From positions 3,825,391 through 3,889,390 of the forward strand of contig JAVLUZ010000273.1 of NCBI GenBank assembly GCA_036768485.1: a DNA stretch of 64,000 nt, given 5' to 3'. Positions 25,960 through 39,520 of the stretch are shown here, in pieces. The notes below the pieces were generated by a model, which saw only the letters and a program-made list of their open reading frames with translations, searched no databases and was not told the origin of the DNA. The DNA comes from Mermis nigrescens (Eukaryota > Nematoda > Enoplea > Mermithida > Mermithidae). Position 1 is the stretch's first letter. Each line of letters starts with the position of its first letter. Made by a program: the position numbers and the translations under genes.

Positions 25960-27383
25960 TTAAATCAGAAAATGGCAGTTTTGGCGATTGCAATAGCCTA
26001 TTTTGATGAACCAAGTGAGTCACAGGCGGATTGTGAATATAGACAATCCGAGCTGTTTCGGAAGTTGGCTATTCGGTGATACGATATGGGCCCACTTGCT
26101 TAGGAGCAAGTTTGCCTTGGTTTGATGGAACAACTGCTTTGTTGTTCAGATAAACTATATTGTTTCCCATAATGATTGTTTTGGAAACATTTTAATCATA
26201 TTGTCGCTTTTGATGCATTTGTGCTTTTGCTAAATTAGTAGCTGCAGCCTCATGTAAGTCATGTTGGGAGTGAACTAGGCTGGCTAAGTACGCTTCAACT
26301 TGGTTAGACGATTCAGGGTTGAGGGTTAAATCATTTAAGATTTCAATATCTAATGGAAAAGATGGCTCTCGACCATGAAGTAATACAAAAGGTGATAAAT
26401 TTGTTGAGGCTTGAGGTGTTGCTTGATAGGCAAACAACGCAAGTGGGAGATACTCTTACCAATCAAATTGGTCACGAGCACTTAGCTTTGACAAACAGTC
26501 AATCAATGTTCGATTATAACGCTCAATCAGACCATCACATTGGGGATGGTACAGTGTTGTAAAATTTTCTTAATATGTACGATTTCGCATATCTCAGCGA
26601 CTAACGCTGATTTAAAATTGTATCCTTGATCTGTCAAAAACGTCTAGGCACTCCGTGTCTAGGTATGATTTCACATAGCAAAAGATTTACGATTGTAGTA
26701 GCTTTTGTGTCCAAAACAGGAAATGCTTCTATATATTTCGTGAAATAGTCCACGAAAACTACTACTTGGTCGTTTCCAGAGATATATTTTGGCATGTGAA
26801 GACAATTACAAGTGATCAGATCAAAAGGTGCGTTTACTTCAATCAGTTTTAAGGGTAATGATGCTGGGATGCTGGGATTGACAAAATCTCATGTTACAGA
26901 CACATATGACATTTTACACTATGCAATTACATCGTTTTTCATTCTTGGCCACCAATATCTCATTTGGATATTGGGCAAAACTTTTGGGCTGAGAAATGAG
27001 CACGAAAAATTGAATCATGAAATTCGGATAGGATAAAACGACGTAAAGATTTAGGAATGACGAGCTGATAGATGACTTGGGGTTATGTTTGGGTTTAAAA
27101 CGTCGAAAAAGTAGATCTTGGCTGATGAAAAATTCATCGCGATATTTTTCTCGGAAAGATCATTGAGTGAGTCGCGAATTTTGACAATTTTAGGATCAAA
27201 TTGTTGCTCTGCGAACAGTTTAGCTGGCGTAAGAATATCTTCTTTTTCTGCATCTGTCAGCATATTTCTCTCATAATATACTGGTGGTATATTTCTATTT
27301 GCGTTTGACGTAGTAGGTATGTCAGGCGGATTATCATCCTCTTCCGACTCGGATTTCTCGGATTCTAGATTGGCGATGTTCAC
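25960..27383 (-). pseudogene. Retroelement integrase, decayed
   Basis: Order on the minus strand: an N-terminal region with acidic linker (27,383-27,051) and YWWPRM near 26,950 with a degraded Cys pair; core segments FDLITCNCLHMP, VVFVDYFTKYIEAFPV, then TDQGYNF near 26,630, YHPQCDGLIERYNRTL near 26,540-26,500 and FAYQATPQASTNLSPFVLLH. A C-terminal SH3-like piece (KLAPKQVGPYRIT) follows near 26,100. The first catalytic Asp is Asn (CNC); the second (TDQG) and the Glu (IERYN) remain. Several stops and frameshifts. Integrase joins cDNA ends to host DNA. Assignment to Ty3/gypsy is secure from motif order. Confidence 0.85.
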
Positions 27384-27499
27384 CTTTGCTTTTCTTTCAG
27401 CTTTGTACTTTCACTTATTTCCATCATATTTTGGGTGACGGGAAAGTAAATCGGCAGCACAATTAAAATCACCAGGGACATACACAATTTTATACGTGT

Positions 27500-27899
27500 A
27501 TTCTTGAAGCTTAAGTCCCCATCTTCAATGACGACTAGATGGATCTTTGAAGTTGACTGGCCATGTGAGAGCTTGGTGGTCGTTTTCAACCACAAACTCG
27601 GTTCCGTAGAGATAGTGACAATAGGAATTAATCTCCCATACAACGGCTAGAGCTTCTTTCTCTGATGTGGCGTATTTGCACTCAGCGGAATTCAAGACTC
27701 TGCTTGAATAGCTGAGTATGAAGCGATTACCTGCCAGCAGATGATTTTGGGTGAGAATTGCACCTGAAGCATATTTGCTGCTACCAGTTGTCAAAATAAA
27801 CTGATGTTTGTCGTCAAACTGGCAATTGTAGGATTGGTGGAGAAGTAAAAGCATCTTTGATTTTTTCGAAAGCTTCATGGTGCTTTTCGGCCCAAACAA
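27500..27899 (-). pseudogene. Retroelement RNase H domain
   Basis: Minus-strand frame 27,899-27,525: FILTTGSSKYASGAILTQ (the usual DAS is GSS, so the first catalytic Asp is missing), YSSRVLNSAECKYATSEKEA with the conserved E, LAVVWEINSYCHYLYG and FVVENDHQALTW with the conserved D (DHQAL). It then shifts frame. It lies directly after RT, as in all Ty3/gypsy elements, and would degrade RNA in RNA:DNA hybrids. Confidence 0.83.
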
Positions 27900-28680
27900 A
27901 AGGTGTATCTGTTCACAATAGCGTAAAAAGTGGCTTAGCTATTTTTGCGCGAGATCCTTCACAAACTTTTTGAACCAATGTACAAGGAAAATGAGTTTTT
28001 GTACGCCTTTCACATTTTTCAAAGTCAGAGAACTTCGCGCATCTGCAACCTTTGTGGGGTCTGGCGCGATCCCAAAAGAACTAATTCTATGCCCTAAAAA
28101 TTGCACTTCTTGATAGGCAAAATGGCATTTATCAGGCTTAATGCGCAGATCTGCATCATTTAAGGCCTTAAAACTGTCACTAAGTCTTGCAGATGTTCAG
28201 GAAAAGTTTGAGAAAAACTATGATGTCGTCAATGTAAACTAAACACTTGTTCCAGTTTAACCCTGCTAGAACTAATTCCATTTAGTGCTGAAAGTCTGCT
28301 GGCGCATTTTTGAGACCAAAAGGTAACACGTTGAATTTGTAGTGACCGACTGGGCAAATGAAAGCTGTTTTCTCCCGTGATTCTTTATTTAATGGGATTT
28401 GCCAATAACCTGATTTGAGATCTAGCATAGAAAAAGATGCTGCAGATCCGAGAGCATCAAAATAATCTTCGATTTGAGGTAACAGATAGACTTGGGTCTT
28501 GGTGACTTTATATAGGCGACGATAGTCTACAACAGGGCACAAAAAACCATCCTTTTTACCGATAAGGAATAACGGAATAGCCCATGGGATTGTAGTTGGA
28601 CGAATCACTTTATCAGCTAGCATCTCATCAATAACTGCTTGCATCACTTTTCGACATCAATGTTCAACGCGATACGTTTT
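27900..28680 (-). pseudogene. Retroelement reverse transcriptase
   Basis: Minus-strand frame 28,647-28,282 holds IPLFLIGKKDG, VVDYRRLYKVT, FSMLDLKSGYWQIPL and YKFNVLPFGLKNAPADF, in canonical RT order with the first catalytic Asp in MLDLKSGY. After a stop near 28,282 the palm motif YIDD appears at about 28,238-28,227 (LVYIDDIIVF), then a thumb region with frame changes. PFGLKNAP is a Ty3/gypsy signature. The copy is broken but the fingers/palm are clear. Confidence 0.88.
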
Positions 28681-29560
28681 TCATATGACCGGGGCTATCA
28701 CCCATGTCTATATGATGTTTCATGAGTGGCGTTTGGCCTAGGGGCTCTCCTTTTAGGATGAAAATGGATGAATAACGCTGACATAAATCACGAACTTGCT
28801 GTTGCTGATGGGCATTTATTGCCGAGCCATTTAAGGCTTTGTTGATTGATGCAAAAAACTTTGGGCGCTATATCGTCCGATAGGGTAACATGAGATACAA
28901 TTTCAGCTTCAGTTGTTAGGCAACCAATGAATTCTCCGATATTGATGGTAATAGGTGATTTAGTTGTATTGCAGACGCAAAGGGGAAAAACAGGGACTGA
29001 CAAGTCAATGATAGCTGGTGTGACGAACAGTGATTTGCTTAGCATGAAATCATTATCAGGTTCTAAAAGAGCAATTTCAGCATTAAATTAACCAAAATAA
29101 ACATATCTGGGCGTCACAACTTCATGACACGATTGAATGACAATTGATTTGGTAACACTTATGCGAGCACAAACTGGACACGCGATTTGCATATCAGTGT
29201 TTATGTGAAAATGTTTTTTTGTCATTTGCGGATAGTAATTCGACACAAAAACCATTGGCAAAAGAACAATCTTTGACTGTGTTGACGAAAAATAAGGCTT
29301 GTTTGCAAAAATCGAAGTCTAGAAGCAGATCTTCCGGTAAATCATCAATGAGTAAGACAATAGCCAGAGTAGGTTGTTCTGCGACTGTGATTTGCATGAT
29401 ATAGGTGAAACGCACAGTTGCTGTCATTTTTACGATTCCATGAAAAACATGCACTGCTTGTTCTGGTGGCAATTTGAAAGCTAAGCGCAGAAAGCGCTCG
29501 TGGTCATCATTGTAACTTCTGATCCTGTGTCAATTAACGCAGGAGCTTTACTCCATTGAT
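28681..29560 (-). pseudogene. Retroelement aspartic protease and pol N-terminus
   Basis: At about 29,540-29,500 the minus strand reads ALIDTGSEVTMM, the catalytic DTG of a retropepsin. The frame 29,472-29,194 follows (VHVFHGIVKMTATVRFTYIM; LPEDLLLDFDFC, resembling the LGMDFL-type flap/ILG segment). Further down, frame 29,045-28,788 (LFVTPAIIDLSVPVFPLCVC; GEFIGCLTTEAE) is the linker to RT. The protease would process Gag-Pol. Frame breaks near 29,545, 29,190 and 28,790. Confidence 0.78.
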
Positions 29561-31943
29561 TTGCACTATTATTGTAGGCAAATTCGTAGATGCATGGCTA
29601 ACTGTGGTTTTGTTAGCAACATCCTGAGTTTTGACCTGCAAATTTAGCTTTTTGTAGACTGTTAAACGTTTCTGTAAGCGATGATTCTCTTTGAGAAAAG
29701 CTTGGGATGCAAAAAGCTGCTCCAAATTATCGGAAGTAGAGACAGACAAACTTATGACGTTTTCATTATTATTAGTTGTTTGGGTCGGCAGCGGTGGGGG
29801 AAACATAAAGGTGGATGTGGAAGATACCAAATGCATAAGTGCCCAGGGGGGTTTAGAATGCATAGGTTGCTGCGGAAATTGTTGATATGCTTTATTAGGC
29901 TGGTAATAATTCTGAGAATGTTCTGCAAAACGATTGTTTGCATACATGTTTCTGTCATTGTCATAATATTGCATATTACTGTAGGAATAACTGTAGTTTT
30001 GGCGATTACTGTAATTTTGCCAAAAAACATTGCTCGGACATCAAAAATCTTGACGGGAGTCATAATTTTGAGACGTAGATGGATACTGTGAGTTTTAAAA
30101 CACACAAAAATTCCACGGGTGACAGTAGTTCGAACGCGACAATGATGGGTTGTTTTGAAATACTGGCCTAGATCGGCTATGATAGCAATACACGTACTCA
30201 CTGGAAATGTGAGTTTTGCTGTTGCAATAATTTCGGTTGTTGTTTTGTGGACGCCAAAAATATTCATCTCTGGTGTGGCCCATGTGTTTGCAATGCACGC
30301 AGTATGGTTGTTTTTAAGCATTAGATGTCTCTGGACGTGCTTGACAAAAAGACATACATTGATGGAGGTCTCATTCTGACTATTCATTGAATGACAAAAA
30401 TTATTTTTCGGCTACACAATACTAGCTACTGCAGCGGCTGTTGCTGGTAAATACGATGTAGGCTGCTTAGCTGGAGCATACTGTAGTTTTGCAAACTCTA
30501 TGCAATGCGTAGCATGGAAAAAATCCTGTAGTGGCGCTTCACACGCTCCATTGTAAGCCTCTTTTGTGATTTCTTGATTGATCGCTTTTATGAGCTGATG
30601 ACAAAGCATTTTGTCAAAAGCTATTGAATCAACCTGGATTTCTGGTTTAGCACAAATGAGATTTTCACATAATGCCAAAAACTGTTTGCGCTCAAGAAAT
30701 CTATCAAACAACATGTCTGTGTCGATAGGACAAAATTCTGCAATTAATGCATGCTTTGTATGTTCACGTGATTCACAAACGTCATTGGGTACGGAATGAA
30801 ACAATTGAGTCATAAAGGTATCAAAAAAAGATGGTAACAAATCAAGACACAATCTTTCATCAACTCTGTAGCCATTTGCTAATTACTCAAGTTCATGAAA
30901 ACATCCACGAATATCTATTTTTTTACCTTGGAAAAACTTTTTATTGGCTATTGTGAACTGAATTTGTTGCAAAAATGGACCTCTGTTCATAGAGTCAGCT
31001 AGGTAGCAAATACCTACATTTTCTGAGCTATCAGACAAGGCGTCATGGTAGCAACAACGCCGTGAACGTCTTTGAAAGAGATCTATGACGCCTGGGACTT
31101 TCCGGCAAAGAGTCAGTAGCTTGATCCAGATAGGGAAATCTTTGGTTCTGCTGATACTGAGGTGGAATCTGGTTCGGTAGGATCAATGGTACGAAAATTT
31201 GATTCTGCAGAATATGCATTGCATGAAGTGGCGGTAGTTCAGAATTTACTGGATTAGCTTGGTTTGGGGCTGGCAGAATGGCTGGTGAGACAATCTGTAC
31301 TCGTGGAGACAGTTCAACATTCGCATAATGAGCTAAATGTTGCTGCTTAGCATTTACAGTGACGGTGTGATGCAATGAACGCTACGCAATTAGCTGATTT
31401 GGACGCACTGAGGCAGACAAACGACGGATGGGCGTTGGCGTTGCAAGCTGCACGCATGAATCCAAGTCAGCATTTTGCAAAGCGAGCTAAATGCTGCTAG
31501 TCCGCGTTTGCAGTGACATTGGGAGCCAGTTGTGGCTCAATAGGCTGCATATAAGGCCTTGCAGAGTTTGCATTTTGCTGTTGTGGCATGCACATGTTCA
31601 ACAACTATACGTTCGAGACGATTTTCTAATTCTTGCATATGTGCAAACATCACATTTGATTCACGTTTGTGTCAGAAACCGATTGTTGCAGATTAGGAAT
31701 TGTCGTTTTGTTCAAAATTTGGCAAAGAGTGATATTGTCGTCGTTTGCAACTTGGTTGGCCTGTGTAGAGTCAACACTTGTGTCCTGATTTTGGATGCTA
31801 AACGTCTGATTTGCATTCACAACACTGTCTGAGCTTGCACAGTTTTGTTCACTGATGCTATGATCAGAATCTGAGTCATTTGACAAATTTCGAGAGAATT
31901 TCTGTGTGCTAGCCTGCTTGAGCGACTTATCCGGGGTTTTCAT
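29561..31943 (-). pseudogene. Retroelement Gag with zinc knuckle, decayed
   Basis: ATG 31,943 starts a Ser/Asn/Gln/Asp-rich N-terminus (KTPDKSLKQ...). Capsid-like helical sequence lies at 30,852-30,412 (LFDRFLERKQFLALCENLIC; HQLIKAINQEI), typical of Gag capsid helices. At about 30,305-30,265 a zinc knuckle reads CVHCKHMGHTRDEYF; in the C-x2-C-x4-H-x4-C pattern the last Cys is Tyr. An Asn/Tyr/Gln-rich linker (29,974-29,690; YYDNDRNMYANNRF) continues toward the protease. Several stops. Gag would form the intracellular particle and bind RNA through the knuckle. Confidence 0.72.
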
Positions 31944-32216
31944 CCCTTATTCTAGTCATTTTTCCCTCTAGTTTTTTGGCTGGCATGGCAGACAATAGAG
32001 ATTAAGATCAGGACAAGAAATTTTTGTCACAACCCCAATCTCAAACAGAAAAAATATGCACACCAACACAATAAAGTCAAAAAATGCACACAAACAGTGA
32101 AATATTAAAAATACACACAAACATTGTATGGTTACACAAAGTGGAATATTTTTTGAAAATTTCAGGCAGAAAATTGAACAATGTTAGCTCGGCCGGTCGT
32201 TCTGAATGACCTCCAA
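31944..32216 (-). other. Leader between 5' LTR and gag with candidate primer-binding site
   Basis: In the coding sense the LTR end TTTTACA is followed by TTGGAGGTCATTCAG. A PBS should start TGG next to the LTR, and TGGAGGTCATTC fits the position, though I cannot name the tRNA. Confidence 0.5.
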
Positions 32217-34353
<2,137 letters not shown>

Positions 34354-35107
34354 AGTAGTAAATCGGGTCTCCCTGGGCTGCAACACAAAGTATAGCCCGT
34401 GCTTAAGCATAGGCTGTGTTGAAGCATAGTCATGTGTTGAAGCATAGGCTATATGTTTTGTGTTGCTACCTAGGGGATGACGGCACACTATAGTTAACCT
34501 CAACTACGGGTATACTGGAGACTATTTTAAATTTGCGGATCAGGTCAACCAGGTATACTTTACACTATAGCATGAGTACCTATTTAACGCAGGGGGAGGG
34601 GGAACCATCAGAATTTTATTTTTTATGGGACAACTATGAACACCGCTTACCATACTAAATCCGTACAATATTCTAACTTGGGTATCAGTTGACCACTTTA
34701 CACTTTACACTCGAGTAGTTTACACCATATCATAAAACCGCTATAACTCATGAACCAATAGTTGAATCGAGCTGAAATGTTCAGAATGTAAAGACTACAT
34801 GTCAAAAATAATGTATATAGAAATTCGTGCACCGGCTTACTGTAGCTATGTTAAATCACGTATTTTTTGAACTAATGGCCGGATTGAGCTGAAATGTTCA
34901 GAATGTAAAGACTACATGCCAAAAATATTGTATATGGAAATTCGTGTACCAGCTTATTGTAGCTATGTTATAACACGTATTTTTGAAGCAACGGCCGGAT
35001 TAAGCTTTAATTTGAGAAACAGCATATACGCAAGACACAAATTCTTTACACGTTGTCTTACTGTAGGTATACTGTAGCTTACTGGATTTTCTATATCTCA
35101 CAAACTA
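34354..35107. repeat. Outer terminal inverted repeat, unit 1
   Basis: About 750 bp. The first 125 bp fold into a hairpin (arms 34,370-34,397 and 34,447-34,476, sharing GCAACACAAA/TTTGTGTTGC). Then come TTTACAC motifs near 34,690, and three tandem units of about 120 bp around GCTGAAATGTTCAGAATGTA. Ends near GGATTTTCTATATCTCACAA. Confidence 0.85.
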
Positions 35108-35924
35108 ACAGTCAAATAAAGCTGAAATTCAATAAATCAGATGTATATGAGTCAAAAATAATGTACGCAAAATATAGTGCATGGGGTTACTGTAGGTATG
35201 CTACAACATGTATCCTTTAATTTGCCGAGGTGGAAATTTGAGAGATTCAACAAACACAATAGAACAGTGCACCAGAACTACTATAGGCAACATTTAGTAA
35301 CCCATAGTGTGGAAAAGGTGGTTATGAAAAAGGTTGCAAAGGGTCCACAGTCTCGCACAGATCTCCCCAACCTAAAGCTAGAGGATCGCTCTGTAGACTG
35401 CAGATCTTTTGTTTGAACACACTGAAAACGTGCATAATACTTAATAAGATTAAGGGACAATAAAACATGAAGATACGGGTTTAACGAAAAAATCAGACAT
35501 ATTTTGTAAGATTTGGTAATTATTTTGTAGAATTTGGAAACTTTTTTGTAAAATTTGGAAATTATTTTGTATAATTTGGAAATTATTTTGTGAAATTTGG
35601 AAACTTTTTTGCAAAATTTGAAAACTTTTTGTAAAATTTGGAAATTATTTTGTAAAATTTGGAAACTTTTTTTGTAAAATTTGGAAACTTTTTTGTAAAA
35701 TTTGGAAATTATATGTAAAATTTGGAAATTTTTTTATATGGTTAAGTATATGTTTTTTTGTAGAATTTGGAAACTTTTTTGTAAAATTTGGAAATTATTT
35801 TGTAGAATTTGGAAACTTTTTTGTAAAATTAGGAAATTATTTTGTAGAATTTGGAAATTATTTTGTAAAATTTGGGAATTATTTTGTAAAGATTAGAAAT
35901 TTCAAAAAAAAAAAACAAAAGTAT
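35108..35924. other. Spacer between outer TIR and integrase with 21-bp minisatellite
   Basis: About 35,220-35,470 is conserved in unit 2 (43,700-43,970). Then comes a minisatellite of about 21-22 bp at roughly 35,500-35,905 built on TTTTGTAAAATTTGGAAATT, shared with 43,440-43,690 in inverse sense. The frame 35,177-35,416 has no motif. No gene called. Confidence 0.7.
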
Positions 35925-36979
35925 TTACAGTTTGACAACCGTGGAAACCCATGAGTCAAATTTTGATGGGTACCCCCGCCAGTGGACCAGATATTTGGTC
36001 TTATTATTCCCTCTACGCGTATTTAGAATTTTATCAACTATCAAAAGCTCACCTTTCTTTACATGGATTTTTTGAAGTTCCGGCTCATAAAAGACACCCT
36101 CCTATGTCTCACCCATTTGATCTTGCAGAGTGTAAACAGGCGGTATTCTTGCATATTTTTCTTTAATTGTGAACCACTCTTCTGTCCAATTAGGCCAAAA
36201 GCCATTTTCAAATGTGCGTTTTACTTTACTTATTCGTACGTTATCTCCAACATTAAATTTAAATATAATAGGTTGTCTAATGGTTCGAAATACTTTATTC
36301 AGAATTTCCTGCTCATTTTTTAATCCACATTTGCCGGAAATGTCCCTATGGTTCGATGGTACAAATTGTTATAATTTTCCAACTAATCAGCCAAAACGTC
36401 AATGTACTTATATGTATTTTTGGCTGTAAAATATCTCCACATTTTTTCCTTTAGAGTGCGGTTAAAACGTTCTACAACACTAGCTTTTAGTTCACTTTTG
36501 GTTGTGAAAAAGTGGATATCCTGAGTTTTTAGAAAATTTTGAATTTCTTTGTTGATAAATTCTTTTCCTGCATCTGTCTGCAATTTATATGGCATTCAAC
36601 CGGTTCTAAAAATTTCCTGGAATGCTTCTAGAACCGCTTTTAAAGTTTTGGTTTTGAGTGGCAAAGACCATGCGTATTTTAAAAACTAATCAATACAATT
36701 TAGTAAAAATTTATACCCACCTTTGAATTTGCTCAATGACTGCAAATCAACAAGATCAACCTGCCATTGCTCATCAATACCAATTACTAGAACTTTATTA
36801 TGTGTGAAATGCTTTTTGGCTGGTTTATGTAATGTATATGTGGGCTGCTTAGCCAGTCATGCTTTCACTTGCAAAAGTTTTAAATTAGGTAACACTTTTT
36901 TGCTTCTTTTGTATAACTGATTTGCCCCAGAATAACCAGTCTTGCTATTATAATACAAGTTTTTCAATGTTCTATCCAT
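35925..36979 (-). pseudogene. Polinton integrase with chromodomain, unit 1
   Basis: ATG at 36,979; stop 35,925-35,927. In order: helical N-terminus, core with the first Asp region, then KLQTDAGKEF (second Asp) and ASVVERFNRTLK (catalytic Glu with the usual ER.NRT), about 33 residues apart. The C-terminus is an open chromodomain: LLIVDKILNTRR, KYLVHWRGYPSKFDSWV, with the aromatic residues expected of a methyl-lysine cage. Defects: Trp-to-stop in AWLAKQ (TGA, plus-strand 36,857-36,859), other stops near 36,383, and a frameshift near 36,595-36,605 also found in unit 2. A retrovirus-type integrase would insert the element and make the 6-bp duplication; the chromodomain may guide targeting. Confidence 0.85.
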
Positions 36980-37342
36980 TTTGGTTATATTAAATTAATG
37001 CAATGACAATACTTATAGATGAATGAGCAGGATTTTTTGGGGTTTCATGTTTTATTATTTTTTGGGGTTTTTTATTTTTTTAATCATAAATAATACTTAT
37101 TAATTCAATTTTTCCTTTTCTTTCTCCAAATCTTGAGCTATATATTGCCTTATAACGCTGTTTCCTGCATCCTGAGGTGATCGGTTATTTTCTATACATC
37201 GTGGACACATTTGTACAGTAAAATATGTACGCCCTGAGTTTGTTTCAAAACAATCGTTTTCCGAAATGGGTCTTTGACAATAAAAACATAATTGAATCAT
37301 GACAGGGAACATCGGCCGTTCTAAGTTTTGCCCACAAAGAGC

Positions 37343-39343
37343 TAGGGATGCAACGGATATCCGGATCCGGATCCGGATCCGTTATTATCCGGTATTATTT
37401 TGGATCCGGATCCGGATCCGGATCCGCTATTTTGAAAAATTAAGATCCGGATCCGGATCCGGATCCGGTATTTTTAAAAAATATGATCCGGATCCGGATC
37501 CGGATCCGTTATTTTTACAGTTTAAAACGGATCCTAAACGGATCCAAGAGATTATGATAAAATATCATTAAACCTTGAATTGTATTGAAGAAACAACATC
37601 ATTATGAGACAAAAGCTTCACTTTGATTGACTTAATACTCAAATTCAATGACAGGCAAATTGTATTTAAGAAACAGCAGCTTTTTTGCAACCAAAGAAAA
37701 CGGTAGATTGCTCAAAGTCATAAGCTCAACTAACGGCTCATCTATATCAATTGATCTTGCATCATCGTTATTCCATTTTTTACCCTCAAATCGTACATAA
37801 GTTAATTCGGAATTTTCTCATAAAAATAAAACAGGAAGTAAGCATGCTTCCATTGTCATTTGCACTTTTTGTTTTTCATGTTTCAAAGCACTCTTTTCGC
37901 AATCTGCGCGTTTTTCTGCAAAGGAAAGTAGACATGCCTGACGGGAATCTTCTACAATCTGTGCTTAACAAGAATACCTCCTTCCTTTTCTTCGATCTGC
38001 TGGGACTCCTCTGCTTTGAACTTTTTATAATCCGCCGCATGCTTAGTTTACGGACGCTTTTTCATACAGGTGGTACCAGTGTTTTTTTGTACTCGGAAAA
38101 GATTTTTCCCGATGTACAAAAACTTTTCGGGACCGTCTTTGTACATGTACAAAGATTTTTGGGAAGACAATTATTTCAGAAAAGGACTGAAATTCGCAAA
38201 AATTTTCGGCGCTTTGCGCCGAAATGAGTAACTGTGTGTTGTATATATCTTTATAATGGCAGGAATAGGATTTCAAAAGGAAAAATGTCAAATTTTTCGG
38301 CGCTTCGCGCCCTTTTAAGATGATAGTGATTTTCGCTCTTGGAGAAGCAGAAATTTGCTATAATACACTACCAAAAGTCGAGCAACTCTGTTTTTAACAC
38401 TACTAAAATCGCTACTGTACCATATTATAGTACCCAAAAATTTGTGTGTACAAAATGTACAAAGATTTTTGGGAAGACAAAAACTGTAAAAAGGTGTAAA
38501 ATTCCCAAAAATTTCGGGCGCTTCGCGCCTAAATGAGTAATTATTTGTCCTATATATCTTTAAAATAGCAGAATTTGCATTTAGAATGGAAAGATGTCAA
38601 ATTATTCGGCGCTTCGCGCCGTTTTGAGACAATTTTTAATAATTTTTGGCGTCAGAAACCCAGAAATTAGATAAAATACGCTATCAAAGATCGAAAACCC
38701 TGTTTTACCACACTAAAATCGCTACTGTACTATAGTACACAAAAATGTGCATGTACTAAATGTACAAAGACTTTTGTGGACCATCTTTGTACATGTATAA
38801 ACGGACCTTGTCCAAAAAAACACTGGGTGGTACCCCTCCACCGCTTCTGGAAAGCTTTGCTGCGCAGAGATTACATTGCCATTTAGATTCGTTATCAGCT
38901 AGCGTAAAATAGTTTCAGATAGGACTAGAAATGCTTTTTGGCATTTCCGATTAATGAGAGGAAGACGCCAGATTCGCAGTTTTTCAAGCTACAGCCGAAT
39001 TAAGATCAATCTGGACCACTGAACCAAGCTCATGCAGCTTTGCTTATTTCATCATCCTATAGTAATTCTGCTTCTGAAACTAGTGAGCACCGTACTTGCG
39101 AACAAACATTTAGGTATTAAAAAAATTAAGCGTTCATAATGCATATTCATGGATCCGGATCCGGATCCGGATCCGTTATTATCCGTTATTTTAATAATTA
39201 AAGATCCGGATCCGGATCCGGATCCGTTATTTTAAATTTTATGGATCCGTATCCGGATCCGGATCCGTTATTTTGAATTGTACGGATCCGGATCCGGATC
39301 CGAATCCGATATTATTGGAAAACCCGCATCCGTTGCATCCCTA
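37343..39343. mobile_element. hAT-like transposon, 2,001 bp, non-autonomous
   Basis: Perfect 14-bp termini TAGGGATGCAACGG/CCGTTGCATCCCTA and a perfect 8-bp duplication CAAAGAGC (37,335-37,342 and 39,344-39,351). Unit 2 shows the empty site (CACAAGGAGCTATTGG near 42,010-42,025, inverse). Subterminal arrays of GGATCC/ATCCGG occur at 37,360-37,540 and 39,150-39,310. On the minus strand about 37,630-37,800 reads IDIDEPLVELMTLSNLPFSL, resembling a hAT transposase segment after the BED finger, so it is probably a deletion derivative. Another MITE is nested inside (38,077-38,825). Confidence 0.9.
38077..38825. mobile_element. hAT-like MITE nested in the hAT-like element
   Basis: Ends CAGTGTTTTTTTG and CAAAAAAACACTG, flanked by perfect GGTGGTAC (38,069-38,076 and 38,826-38,833). 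749 bp. The interior has three imperfect tandem units containing TTTCGGCGCTT(T/C)GCGCC and GTACAAAGATTTTTGGGAAG. Non-coding. Confidence 0.92.
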
Positions 39344-39520
39344 CAAAGAGCTATTGGCGGTCTAATCAACCTGCCATATGGCTTCCTTTCCTCATCACTA
39401 AAAGGATATTTCTTAATTTCAGTCACTTCCTCCATCATCGAAAAGATTCCTAATATTTGGGAATGCTACTCATATTTATAGACTTACTTTATAAATATTA
39501 AAACAAATTACAAAAAGTAA

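Larger units (their letters stand above)
37100..39438 (-). pseudogene. Small Cys-rich Polinton protein split by a hAT-like element
   Basis: Starts at ATG 39,438 (MMEEVTEIKKYPFSDEERKP) and continues to IRPPIAL. It is then interrupted by the transposon 37,343-39,343, resuming with LERPMFPVMIQLCFYC and ending at 37,100. About 109 codons excluding the insert. Two Cys pairs (CFYC and CPRC, about 32 residues apart) suggest a zinc ribbon-like fold; the tail is Lys/Glu-rich (EKEKEKLN). It lies between integrase and ATPase in both units. I do not know a function for it. Confidence 0.7.

Noticed and set aside
35177..35416. 79-codon frame in the Polinton spacer
   Set aside because: The same region in unit 2 does not keep the frame and there is no motif.
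37299..37571. Arg-Ile/Gly-Ser repeat protein in the hAT-like element
   Set aside because: Translation of the ATCCGG subterminal array.
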